The notes beneath the pieces were generated by a model. That model saw only the letters and a list, made by a program, of their open reading frames with translations, did not search any database and had not been told where the DNA came from. Shown here in pieces: positions 32,201 through 43,499 of a DNA stretch of 64,000 nt. This DNA comes from Spirometra erinaceieuropaei (taxonomy: Eukaryota; Platyhelminthes; Cestoda; Diphyllobothriidea; Diphyllobothriidae), in the NCBI GenBank assembly GCA_902702965.1, contig CACRXP010000430.1, positions 181,276-245,275 on the forward strand. The letters run 5' to 3'. Within the stretch, counting starts at the first letter, position 1. The number at the start of each line of letters is the position of its first letter. A program made the translations under genes and the position numbers.

Positions 32201-35200
32201 GTAAGATATAAACAAAAAGAAAGGCGATCTTCGAGCAAGTAAACGATCGAAGCTGGGCCTCCCTAAATGGCGTTATAAAGAAGTGGGCGGCTCCTGGAGG
32301 TCTAATAGTAACAGACGAATGGAAAGCACGTGACCGTCAAATTGAAGAAGGATATCGCCACCTAACGGTAAATCATTCTACCAATCTTGTCGATCCCATC
32401 ACGAAAAAGAATAAGAACGCCACAGAAGCGGCCACGTGACCCAAATGTACAGCAGTGGATGGTAAAGTAAACAAGAAAATGTAAACAATCTCCTACGCAC
32501 ACGACCGAATCAAGCACGTTGATGGCAACCTAACAGCAAGGCCAAGGAAATGTTGCCAGTGAGAACTAGTGCAGCCAAAGTAGTTTATACTGTGTTAAAA
32601 CTCTTCACTGCAATAGTGAAGTCCTTTCTCAGCCTCTCAGTGTTTCTCCACTTTGTGTCATAATTCCAGCCGGACAGCGCCAGCCAAGAATAAATAGGCA
32701 CTATTCGATGAGAGTGAAGAAAAACCGATCTGGTCCCTCACTGCGGTCGTTGTCCAATCCTGATGCTAGCCCTAAGTACGCATGCCTTCAGACCGTGTAA
32801 TTGTTAAGGTGAAGCTAGAAGCTGATCATACTGGTCACCGTATGCCCACCAACCCGCGGAACGCCGAAGCAGGCGAAATCAGCCGATCGGCTGCCGTAGG
32901 AAGTCTAACGCAAAACCTGACCGCAAACGCAAAGGGAAAGCGACTGAAGAAGACCACACAGGAAGCCACCGGCCTGGTTTGACGCCAACACCGGTAAAAC
33001 AGAAATGCGAGTGCACCCCCGAACGTAGGGGTACCATCGGAAGCCGGCGGGGGGTAGACGTCTGACGTGTGCGGGGCAGCAGACCGAGAATGCTCCGAAG
33101 GGGACCGGCGCGAATACTAAACCGCAGTCGTAAGTAGAAAGAGAAGGTCCACTGACCGTGCAGGCCTGCACCGATCCAGGACGCCCAACGCCTACGCGCC
33201 TAGCCAACCCACACACAAACCACGCAAAATACGGTGTGAGAGGTCGCTGGGGGAGCCGAAAACCGCGTCTGCAATATAGGCCATTTCTGTTTTTGCTGGA
33301 ACGACAATAGCCGTGAAAGATTCCGACGCAGCTGGCTAAAAGGAAAGTAAGTACTCAAAGCTGGAGAACCCAGCCGTAGTGGTGTGGCAAACCGGCTAAA
33401 CGGCTGAATGAGTGGAAATGGAAACATGATCAAGGACATGAAGGATTTTGCAGCGTAACCGCCCGTCCGTCGTTCGAGTGTAAGCTGTAAGGATATGCAG
33501 GGGGTATGGCAATGGTAAGACAACAAAAGACAAGCTTCCCGAAGGCCAGGTCGAATGCGTTACACCCCCGCCTGACCGACACGGGTGAACGATGTAACTT
33601 AATTTAAACAGGCCTACCGGTTGGAAGCAAGTACATCAAAAATGTTGACTCATAATCCCAGGCTACGAACTCCGATGTCACTGTTGTTGGGTTAGAAGCT
33701 ATTGCCAACCAGGTTATTTGCAAGCATCCTCAGCGTGGGTGCTTAGCAGGTTTCGTTGGGGTAAAAACCGGTAATGTTTGCCTGGGATAGCATTTCTTTC
33801 ATCTAGCTGCATCCCTTTAGTCAGGTCTTATCGACCTGACATGGTTAGAAGATGAAATTAGCCCAGTTTTTTCGAACAAAGTCGCTAGTCTTTACCCTGG
33901 AGGTGGGTTCTAAATCTGCAAATCGGACACCTTCGGCGGTTGCCAACTCTTAGCGAGGTTTCAAATTAGGTTTCATCTGAGTGCGGGAACACGTGATCAG
34001 GTGAAAAGTTAGATGGAATTAAAACTGGGGAACTTGACTAACATCGGATGGTTAATGTCGGATGAGCAGAATTCATTGAAGGCTTGTTGACTTTTTGGGG
34101 AAAATATAATGCTGGTAACTATCCATGTAAGACTGAGAAAGTGCTAGTTTACGCAACTTCATCTTCTTTAGAAAATTAAGGGATAATTATATGTATGGTA
34201 AAAATTTCCGACAAATTGTTACTATCGGTAAATCGAATTCAGTGACTGCCACGTAGAGAATTAATATTAAATCCAAGATGAAGTTTCTTGTACAAACAGT
34301 CGAGTAATGCTTTTTGGGCGACAAAACGAACCTGATCCAAATAAAATACACACTTACGCATAAACCTACGCATGGCGAAACCTATGAAGGCATATTACAC
34401 TTACTTGTTGAGTGACCAGTTATCACACTGGTCAATGAAGATGATTTATGTTTATTAATGGAATGCTGTCCCGACATTTTCAGTGGACACAGTAAGTGTC
34501 TGGCCGAATGAAATCTTGGTCGAAATTCTGAAATGCTTTTTCGAATAGGAAGGATCACTTAGGTGGAATTGTAATATTAACTATCATGCGGCATAATCCA
34601 TAAAGCCTGCAGTCGGTTTAAAATTGCTACTTAGTTCATATGCACTTTTTCAAATTGATGCTTTATATATTCAAATATATTTTTAAAAAAACATGCAGAA
34701 AATGCACTTTGTTTTACTCATTTGATAGCAAGCCACGCCATCCTCAAACGTGATCTGTGAAGAAAGAGTATCCTTTGGTTTCAATAGCTTTCTAATTACG
34801 ATATTTCTTAGGCCGTGCAGTGTGGACTCATACAGCATCGGACCTGTCCGTTCATTTAAGGTCCGCATTAAATAAACAGTATATTCAGCATCCATTTAAA
34901 AATTTTATGAATTCCACACGGTATCTTCCTAAAGGCATAAGGACTTGTGTGATTTTGTTTACGCGAAAAGTATACACCTTGTAAACTATAATCGCCAAAT
35001 TCTAATGCAATGGCTAATCTGGCTCAGAATTATTCAAAAATTGGGAAACTTTTTTAAAACCTAAGAATTCCCTTTTTCAAGTATCAAATGTGAAAAAAAA
35101 CGTGATTTACTACAAAATATATGAACGAACGCATATTTTTTGCCTGTTTTTCATAAAATACGTTTAAAATTATAATGGTACCAGTGGGAAAAACGCCTAC

Positions 35201-35550
35201 GCGTCCGTTGTCGCTAGCAGTAAGCTGGCGGGCGGACAGAATTGTATCAAATGAGGTCCTACCCAAAACAGAAGGGTCAAGCGCTTGCCTTGCATACTGA
35301 TGAATTTGTTTGATAGCAGTTTGTTTAACCATACCGAGAATTACTAGAGGCAAGCAAATGTATATTGAGTACCCGGGACATGCTACCTGTCGAACGTTGA
35401 TTTTTAGCGATCACCGAAATTCGTAGCCAAAGGTCTTCCGCATAAGTTGTAAGCTACTATTCTTAATATTAGACAGGTCACTATGTGGAAAATTATTTCT
35501 ACTATAACAGTGCCTAGAATTGGGTAGAATTGGCCAAATAGTCCGCCAGT
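32200..35550. other. No recognisable gene; faint MITE similarity
   Basis: No coding region recognised. About 34870-35170 shows weak similarity to the interior of the foldback MITE (GGGAA-CTTTTTTAAAACC, GTGATTT motifs). The rest is unassigned. Confidence 0.4.
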
Positions 35551-35559
35551 AAGTAAGAT

Positions 35560-36380
35560 GACGATTTTATTTCTCCTGTCTTTGAAAGTACTATCAATTG
35601 CCCCTATTCGCAGGGAACATTCTCGAATGTTCTCTCCACCCGTAAGTAGAAAACGGATGAGAGAATTTGATCTACTTCAGAAAACCTCCATCGAAGGCGA
35701 CGCGGCTGGTCATCAGCCCGAAGGACTTTCCACGAGAACACATGCTATCGACAGCGACTTTTATGTATTGTCGACGCCTGTGAACTGCAAATTATTTTTA
35801 TTACCGCTAACAGTCCGGACCTCAATCCGATCGGAATTATCTTTAATCTAAAAAGGCCCTGTTAGGATAAGACAAAAAACACCTTATAATACTAGCCAGG
35901 CGGAGAATTATAAGTGATAAGATATTGCCTAGGACTGAGATTTTGGACCTGAACGGTGAACAAGCAAGCAAACTGGTGACTTTATTTCTCTTGCACTAAA
36001 AGTACCCATACGTGGTCTTTGGGACGACTAACAGGGAACAAGTGACAACGTTTACTCTACGCATTAGAAGAAAAAAGATGAAGAAACTTGATCTCCATCA
36101 GCTAAGTGATACCAGAAAGCAGTTACTTTTGTGATGAGATTATATTTTTAGACTAGTCAACAAAGGCTTCCTTGGTGGTCATCTGTGCGATGGACCTCCC
36201 ACGTAAACACACTGTATCGACAACAACTTTCAAACACTGTCGATGTCTGAGGGTGTAGATGGCTTGTACATCGCAATATCGTTTTATTGCCGCCAATAGC
36301 TTGAACCACCGTCGGATCGAAAATCCTTTTAATCTAATTAAGCAAAATCGTGACAAGGCAAAAAGCACCTTTCACTGCAA
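35560..36380 (+). pseudogene. Two tandem relics of a Tc1/mariner-type transposase end
   Basis: Around 35785-35860 the frame reads FITANSPDLNPIGIIFNLKRP, close to the SPDLNPIEN...LK block that carries the last catalytic acidic residues of Tc1-like transposases. A diverged copy at about 36265-36350 reads FIAANSLNHRRIENPFNLIKQN. The flanking DNA is also similar (TGGTCATC near 35708 and 36177), so the relic was duplicated head-to-tail. No complete DDE domain remains. Confidence 0.55.
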
Positions 36381-37140
36381 CAAAACAGCACACTGTGCTC
36401 AACGTTTGCATGCGTCAGTCTACCACACGCCCAAAATGGGTCACGCGGTAGATTCATGAGGTCTACATCGTATTTTGGCAGGTGTTATCGGACATGCGCG
36501 CCAACGACAAATGTCAACATTAGGGCTTCTGTTTGGAGTCGGGGCCAAGTGGTTGTTGTGGACCAGCGGGTGTGGTGACAAGCCTAGGTGCGTGTTTCCC
36601 CCCGTGCCAACCACCTGCGTCCTCCCCCCGCCTTCGGTCATCTTGAATTGATCTTGACTCCGGCCCGAGGTTGAGAGGGGGAGGGGAGAGTGCGGTAGAT
36701 GCAGTGCAAGTCTACTGCTACAATAAGTTAATTTGTGCGCAAGTCACAGTCCCTGCTTTCACCAAGTTGTGAAGCACACACGGACATCCTTGTAATCGAC
36801 ACTCGAGCTGTTGTCATTATTTTACCATAAACAACTTAATGATCACTATGTCCTTTTAAGTTACAACGTCCTTGAATGCAAAAGGACATTGAATGAAATA
36901 CTAATAGGTTGTGTCTGACACAGTTTTTACCAATTTTTTCTTTATACTATATCATCCTCCTTTTCCGTACGTTATTTCAAGCCTTAAATAAGTGACCTGT
37001 AACAAAAATGTTTTTTTAAATTGATGGCCTCCGATAAAATGGATTATTTTTTAAAAAACCCAAAATTATTCCATAAAAGTAAGTAAATATATCGTGTTTT
37101 GCAGATGGAACGTTTTTTTAACTTTCGGGGATACTGGGTA
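36380..37140. other. No recognisable gene
   Basis: GC-rich then AT-rich DNA without supported ORFs. The motif GAGAGTGCGGTAGATGCAGT (about 36685) also occurs, diverged, at 8.76, 44.4 and 63.8 kb, suggesting an unnamed dispersed repeat. Confidence 0.35.
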
Positions 37141-38245
37141 GGCAGCCTGTGGTTCATGAGGGCTGTGATATTGCCTCAAGACCTACTTCACTTTCGGTGG
37201 ACAGATGTATGAACAAATAAAAGGCACTCCTACGAGCTCATCTCTATCAGGCCTAATCGCTGAAGTAGTCCTTCCACGGGTAGAGCACTTGTTCTTCACC
37301 GAGTATCAACCAAAGTTCTGGTCCCGCTATGTCGATGATACCTTCGTCGTTGTCAAAACAACTGGCATTTAGCACCTAAGGGAACTAATGAATTCGGTTG
37401 ATCCGGAAAGGCAAGTTGCGATGGAAGCAGAAACGAAAAATCAAATGCCCTTCCTTGAAGTGTTTGTGCGCTGGTGTAAACCCGGACAACTGCAAACCGC
37501 AGTATTCGGAAAATCCAGCGACGCGAGACAGACCCTACACTTTAACAGCAACCATCCTCTGTCTCACAAACGTAGCTATGTCTGCACTATATTCCAAAGA
37601 GTCGAAACACACAGCAGCATGCCAGAAGACAAAAGAGCCGAACGAATGTATCTTCAGAACCTGTTTTCAGCTAGTGATTGCCCCAGACTTTTTATCGAGA
37701 GAAGTAGACGTCGGGCGCACAGACGACGGCCAGTCTGAAGTCTGCAGGGCCATTCCCTACGTTAAAGGAATCTCTGCGGCGGTCTCCCGATTGTTACAAC
37801 CTGCCAGAGTAGGCATAGACCACCGACCCCAGGCAACAATGCGACGCTGTCTGTTGCAACCTAAGGACTAATTGCCACCCGCCCGAAACCTCTGCAATTA
37901 TCTACAAAATAAATTGCAAAGAGGGCGACTGCAACTATGTGGAAGAAACCGGGCGAAAATTGCAGACTTGCCTACAAGAGCACCAATCGGCTACTCGGAG
38001 GTTAGATCCAAACTCTCAATTAGCATCACACGTTGGAGAAACTGGGTATACTTTCGATCTCCGGCGAGCTACCATTTTAGGCCGAGGCAACAGAAAAGCA
38101 GAACGGCTAACTCTCGAGGCGTGGGTTTCCGATGCCCACTCCATCAACAGGCATCTGGATTTTCCTGCAGCCTACGACGTCCTACATCATCACAATAGTA
38201 GATCGCAGGACCAAACGACTACACCGGGCTTAAGAAAGCCATAAG
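37140..38245 (+). pseudogene. PLE RT palm, thumb and GIY-YIG, multiply frameshifted
   Basis: Segments in order: IKGTPTSSSLSGLIAEVVLPRV, FWSRYVDDTFVVVK (catalytic YVDD), MPFLEVFV, HPLSHKRSYVC, SDCPRLFIE, AIPYVKGISAAVSRLLQP, then ETGRKLQTCLQEHQ and SINRHLDFPAAYDVL from the GIY-YIG end. At least three frame changes and stops (37370, 37736, 37870 regions). The GIY-YIG start is out of frame with its end. Confidence 0.75.
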
Positions 38246-38485
38246 GAGACAGCCCGAGGGCGAGTTTACTGGGTGAAGAAGAAAAGGAACCGCCAGACCG
38301 ACCACACGACACTGGTTCGGTCACCTCCCGGCAGAGTGGTGACTCACAACGCACGCAGACTAAACGTCGGTCATGCCTCCCCCGAGAGGCCGAGGCAGCG
38401 AGAGAAGAGAAAAATCGATCAGCATGAGGCCGACCAACGTGACGCTCTATTTGGGATTTCTGGTCGATTTAGTGCATTTTACGCT

Positions 38486-38522
38486 TTGACAATGGAGAGC
38501 CGACCGAGCTCTTCGAAACGTC
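38486..38522 (+). ncRNA. Relic hammerhead in PLE terminal repeat
   Basis: UUGACAA in place of CUGANGA, stem II GGAGAGC/GCUCUUC well paired, then intact GAAACGUC. Probably inactive; it marks a PLE boundary. Confidence 0.5.
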
Positions 38523-38559
38523 AGCATCTTCGTAAAACTGTTCCGGTGAAAACCTATTC

Positions 38560-38800
38560 TTCGTTCAAGCAAACATTTGGCGAATCCTACCTTACATCAG
38601 GAATGTGTCTGAACTTGTTGAAAGACACTTGAGGAAACGCCGGATAAAAATAGCGCACAAGCCGACGGCTACTTTACGCATTCAGCTTGTGCACCCTAAG
38701 GATAAGATTGGCTATTTTGATAATCAGGATGTCGTCTAAAAGATCCCATGCGATGACTGTGATGTCCTGTATTGTGACCAGACGGGGAAAGGCTGAGTAC
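38560..38800 (+). pseudogene. PLE thumb/GIY-YIG start fragment
   Basis: Encodes ILPYIRNVSELVERHLRKR, IAHKPTATLRIQLVHPKD and KIPCDDCDVLYCDQTGK, with a stop inside (VV-stop-KIPC). It precedes, rather than follows, the RT N-terminal piece at 38.93 kb, so two partial copies are arranged head-to-tail. Confidence 0.65.
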
Positions 38801-38929
38801 TGCGCAAAACTAGACAGCCTCTTAGAGGACAAGGAAGCTTATGCGGCATCGACTGTCAGCGAGTTCAAAAAGCCTGTAAACAACATAACCTAGGTGATCG
38901 GCTAATTGAAGAAGGCGGAAGGTCTTACG

Positions 38930-39515
38930 GACGGGGATCGTTGACCGCAAAAGCCAGTGATGCCGCAATGGCGCGGTTCTACGGTTCAACAAATGTCTAC
39001 ATGCCGGGGGAGCCACTACGCCCTATCGTCTTCTTACACTGTACCTCAAACTTTGGGTTGTCGAATTGGCTTTACCAGCGAGTTCGTTTACTAACCAAGG
39101 ATTTAAAGTGGACAATGAAGTCAGCTGAAGAGGACTTGACGCGCATAAAACATTTCAAAGTAGAGGCAGATGAGATGATGGGGCCTTTTTTACGTGATCT
39201 CGTTATTCACCTCCGTCTCACACGCGCTGGCTATCGACAACATTGACGGCTTTCTCCGGAAAACGTAGGATGAGATCGATCATCAGCTTAAACGAGTTCA
39301 TATCATCCAGCTCCAAGGATTATGTCTGAAGACGTTCTTTACATGCAATGGCCTGGTCTAGGAGCAAAAGAAGGGGACCCCGATGGATTCGCCTCTGGCT
39401 GCATTAATTGCCGTAGCGATTTTGCAGAAGCTCGAACGGCTGGTCTTCAGCTAATACCCCCTGATGTTCTGGGCCAGATACATCGATGACACCTTCGTCA
39501 TCCTCAAAGGTTTGC
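38930..39515 (+). pseudogene. PLE RT fingers and palm fragment
   Basis: PGEPLRPIVFL, FGLSNWLYQRVRLLTKD, EDLTRIKHFKVEADE, then in other frames KKGTPMDSPLAALIAVAILQKLERLVF and FWARYIDDTFVILK (YIDD catalytic box). It stops directly after the catalytic motif, where a TTAGGG-like degenerate tract begins. Confidence 0.7.
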
Positions 39516-39519
39516 GTTT

Positions 39520-39760
39520 AGTGTTGATGTTGGGATTAGGTTAAGTGCTAAGTTTACGGTTGGATTACGATTAACGTTGGGGTAAGGGTTAGAATTTGGT
39601 TCAGGGTTGTGGTTAGGCTTAGGGGTAGGGCTAAAGTGTGTGGGGGTTTTGGTGTAAAATTTAGAGTTACTTTTTGGTTTTTAACGACGTTAAGGATTAG
39701 ATTAACCTTTGAGGTTACGAATAAGTTTACCGTTAGGTTTTAAGTATTGCTGCCCATGTG
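39520..39760 (+). repeat. Degenerate telomere-like GGGTTA-rich tract
   Basis: Repeated fragments such as GGTTAAG, GGGTTAG, AGGGTTGTGGTTAGG and GGGGTAGGGC resemble decayed TTAGGG telomeric repeats. It abuts the PLE palm fragment. No coding content. Confidence 0.45.
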
Positions 39761-39769
39761 TCTTGTCAA

Positions 39770-41040
39770 CCAGGCCGTTTGCGGAGATTGCAGGCTTTCT
39801 TCAATCGCGAGGCTGACTTGCCATACTTCAGGTTGCCGTTTTCGATTCAGCCCGCTAGTGGTGTTGGCGAAAATTCGCCTGCATAAAAATCGTAGTCAAT
39901 GGTAGCAAGAATAAAATAACCTCATCAACATAAACCAGCGAGTTTTGTCTGCAGGGCATGGATTCGAGTTTCGATTAAGGGCCGAATCGGCCAGTTTATT
40001 AAACGGCGACTACTCTTAGCGTATCGATATGGATTCTCGCACGCCAGATTCATTATGGGGTAAAATTCGCTCATTAGTTGTGAGGATGGCTTCGTTAGTA
40101 TCGACCACATTTTTTTTCTTCTCTTTACTATGTGACAGTGTACTGTTGCGGTTTGGAGGGTTGGCAGACGGAACTACGAAGAAGCCGTCTGGGTGTGCCC
40201 ACACACACGAATAAGCCCCAATGTATATCTTATTTTAAAGTTCTCATCAGACAGGTAATTGATAATCTGTCTTTATGGGCGATCGGTCGAAAACACTGAA
40301 AATCATCTTCAATTATTCGGCAACATTTCGAGGCCGATCTGAATCTCAGCGTAATTCAAAATGAACTAAAAGTGTAAATTAATTTAACGGAAGAAAAGTT
40401 CTCTCTATAAATACAAAATGATATGTTACGATCACGCCCGGCATTCCACCTTATGAAAACGTTTGATCCTACGACGTCCTCATCGGCGAAATAAAGCCTA
40501 ATCCAGCTTCTCTTGTTGAACCCCATTTTATTTAAGCCCAAATAGTCAAGGAAAACACGAAACACGGGAAAACTCTTTTGAAATCTACACTCAGAATGTA
40601 GACAGTTGACAAACCGTCATAAACGAAATCACACTACTGATCAAACGATAATTCGCTGTAAAATTCACTGAAACACTGTTATTAGACGTTATTTAATGCC
40701 TACATTCATGTTTACCACGTTTTTCGTATAAGAATACATTCTATACATCTAAAAATGAAAATTAATTAATAAGAGCCATTTCTGACGTTTTCGAGATATT
40801 GTGCTTTTCAAAATAAATCGACATGTCTAAACAACGCAACACTGACTATAATATTTCTTTTGTGTTTTTAATTGTATTCAACTTATACGCAGTTAAAATA
40901 TGAACAATTTATCCCGGGAAAACACTGCTTCAATTAATTAAAATAGACATTTGACTGATGAAATGATGTCCGTTTGCGAGCGATTGGCAATCAATTGTAA
41001 ATTTCGACACATTTCATGAGTTGGGTCACTAACTGTACAT
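39770..41040. other. No recognisable gene
   Basis: AT-rich sequence with short frames and no identifiable domain. Nothing supported. Confidence 0.4.
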
Positions 41041-41043
41041 GTA

Positions 41044-41856
41044 CTGTAGGTGGGCTAATTCATGAAATGTCCACCGAAATTCCGAATTTCGTTATCGTTC
41101 CTAAGAGATAAAGTAAGTGGGCCGGAAAATTATTCAGCCGGCAACATAATTCTATAATATTTCAGTTACCTCGGGATGCCGACTTTCGAATAAACTTCCT
41201 TCTTGTTGCATGCAGAAACTACACTCTGTAAAAATGACTACTTACTTAGCATGCATTTTTCTCATTGATTTTCGATGCCCCTAAAATTCCAATTATATTT
41301 CATGGGAAGCATGCGTGAAAATATTTATTCCTTTGCATATTCGGTGGATATTTACGTCTTCTTTTAAGTTCATACTCAAATGAGGGACATAATTTAGTTG
41401 TAAAAACATTCTTATAGTGGACTTTTCAATTCCGTGAAATGGCCGTTCACAAATCGTCATGTCTCTGCATTTACCAATGGAACCTGTAAAGTTAACAATA
41501 TGGATCAAATCCACTGCTAAATTTTATGAATCCTGTTTGCGCCCCTTTATTACCGTAGAGAAATGTGTGGTTTTCCGTACGCGGAAAATATTCGGCTAAA
41601 TATTATTGGACTTTGAGTGGCATCGAAAATCAATGAGAAAAATGTATCCTACGTAGGTAATCATTGTTTACAGAGTGTAGTTTTTGCATACAACAAGAAG
41701 GAAATTAATTCGACAGCCGACACCCTGCGGTAACTGGGGCATAATAGAATTATGTTTCAGGCTGACTAGGATAACAACCCTGCTTAATTAATTTTTTCGA
41801 AACGGGAACGCATTTTGTAATTTTGGTTGACATTTCATGAGTTAGCCCACCTACTG
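41044..41856. mobile_element. Foldback MITE, third copy, both TIRs present
   Basis: Ends CTGTAGGTGGGC and inverted CAGTAGGTGGGC; the inverted similarity continues for some 250 bp through CATGAAATGTC and ATCGAAAATCAATGAGAAAAATG. TA precedes the left end; the right flank reads GA and may have mutated. Same family as 15437-16296. Confidence 0.8.
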
Positions 41857-41868
41857 GATGCACCCCCA

Positions 41869-42368
41869 CTCGCAAGGATTTAACGCGTTGCAGAGGGTTA
41901 ATGCGGAACTGCCAAAGAAATTGTACCTGAGAGATGTTTATATGCGGTGCGTGCGTTGAACAGCCGAACCCCTCGCAATTATGTCACGCAGCGGCAGAAT
42001 ATCAGCGAAACACGTGTCTGGGCTTTAAGCAAGTATCTATGTCTGGAGTACGGTATAATACCTTTACCATATGAATTTCACACTACTTGTAGCACTAACT
42101 GTTTGTAGAATGGGCATTACGTGGTTATTCCACAGTAGTTTATTGTATTCAACTCGAATAATCATTGAAATTTCGGTTCTGACCCTAAAATGTCATGTCC
42201 CGGAGATTTAACTCCAAGTCCTTCACTGAGTAATTTATGAAATTATTCACTTGATATATACATGTATATATTCCTACTCTCAAGTATTTCACACGTTGCA
42301 GAGGGTTAATGCGGAACTGCCGAAGAACTTGGACCTGAGAGATGTCTATGTGCGGTGCATGCGTTGAT
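41869..42368 (+). repeat. 92-bp direct repeat, two copies
   Basis: The segments at 41869-41960 and 42277-42368 share GTTGCAGAGGGTTAATGCGG and GACCTGAGAGATGT-like text with about ten differences. The second leads straight into the zinc-finger relic on the minus strand. Purpose unknown. Confidence 0.7.
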
Positions 42369-42384
42369 GGTGAAATGCATGATG

Positions 42385-42651
42385 ATTTGCCGTAGATTTT
42401 CATGCAGACGCACGTGGCCAGATAGGCCCATGAGATGAGCGAATGTGCAAAAACAGTGTGAAGATGTACATCGGATGAGACAGGCGTACGTCTGGACTCC
42501 AGACGTTGGTGCGTCTGCCTCGGTGTTGGGGAGTAGTGTCGGCAGTGTTCTCATCGGTGAGCGGATTGGGCGAGGTATTAGTTGTTGTCATCGTCGGGGT
42601 GTAGGGGTCTCCAGCGATGGGTACGCCTGACGGTCGTAGTAGGTCGCTCAC
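42385..42651 (-). pseudogene. Zinc-finger end of a second RTE-like copy
   Basis: Minus strand encodes YACLIRCTSSHCFCTFAHLMGLSGHVRLHENLR, related to finger 2 of the full element (FMHRMGLFGHMRIH), with the first Cys pair disturbed. It lies tail-outward next to the plus-strand deletion derivative that starts at 42655. Confidence 0.6.
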
Positions 42652-42654
42652 TTG

Positions 42655-43465
42655 CTTGCAGGTGAAGACTACGCCTACCGCCCATCTGCTGGCACCCCAC
42701 TCTCACATGTGGCTACCCGAAGTTAGGCTCTGCCTAGCGACCACACCCCCGGTAACTGCCTCGACCATCGAGCTATCCAAGGGGAGGGTATCCCTGTGTG
42801 CATCTTAAACACGGTAATCTCGGCTTCGCTGGCCAGACTGGTCACCGCATTGGCATCGCCGAGACGAGGCTACGTCTTGAACAGTGCAGGAGGCCACAAG
42901 ATAGGTGAGCCCTCAGGTAAGCGAACTTTGCTCTCTTTCCTTACTTTCTTGCCTGTCAATGTCACTTGCTGTATGCTGTTCTTGTTGTCTGCCGCTCTGT
43001 GTCCGTTTGTCTGTGCCTATCTCTGCTAATAGCAAGGTGATAGTGTACTGGACTTCATATGTCGCCTTGCTAAATCCCGTCCCTGCCTGATGGCTTTGTC
43101 TGCTTGTGCACCAGTTCCGTCACGTTGAAGTCATCCTGCACAACCACCATGGTCAGTCCAACCCACACCCGTCGCCCAGTGTGCCGACCACCACAAGAAA
43201 CACCACCAACATCACCACAGCTGACAATGACACTGTCGAATTCTCATGTCCAAACTGTCCCCCCAAAAGTTCACCTCACGCATCCGCCCGGTCGGTCACT
43301 TGCGAATTCATCGCACAAAGACTGGGGAAACAGTGCCTGGAGCACTAACCTAGACTCGCCGCATCCGCCTACACTGCCCACACTGTAGATGCACATTCAC
43401 TCACCGCATGGGTCTGCCGGGCCGCATGCGCGTCCACAAATATCCACGGTAGACAACCATCGGCT
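42655..43465 (+). mobile_element. Internally deleted copy of the RTE-zinc-finger element
   Basis: The 5' region (42655-42820; CTGCTGGCACCC-ACTCTCAC-TGTGGCT) matches 27290-27400 inverted. The 3' part (about 43260-43460) matches the finger region at 23520-23700 inverted and still encodes CRCTFTHRMGLPGRMRVHKYPR before a stop. About 3 kb of EN/RT is absent. A different spacer (42.83-43.2 kb) contains IAETRL, from the endonuclease start. Confidence 0.7.
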
Positions 43466-43499
43466 GCATCACGCCATCACATCCTTCTTCATCAGCATC

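Noticed and set aside
32905..33526. Two minus-strand ORFs of 103 and 108 aa
   Set aside because: No recognisable motif, no homologue elsewhere in the window and biased, low-complexity composition.
28666..41860. MITE copies as part of the giant inverted repeat
   Set aside because: They are dispersed copies of one element (15.4, 28.7, 41.0 kb), not at mirror positions.
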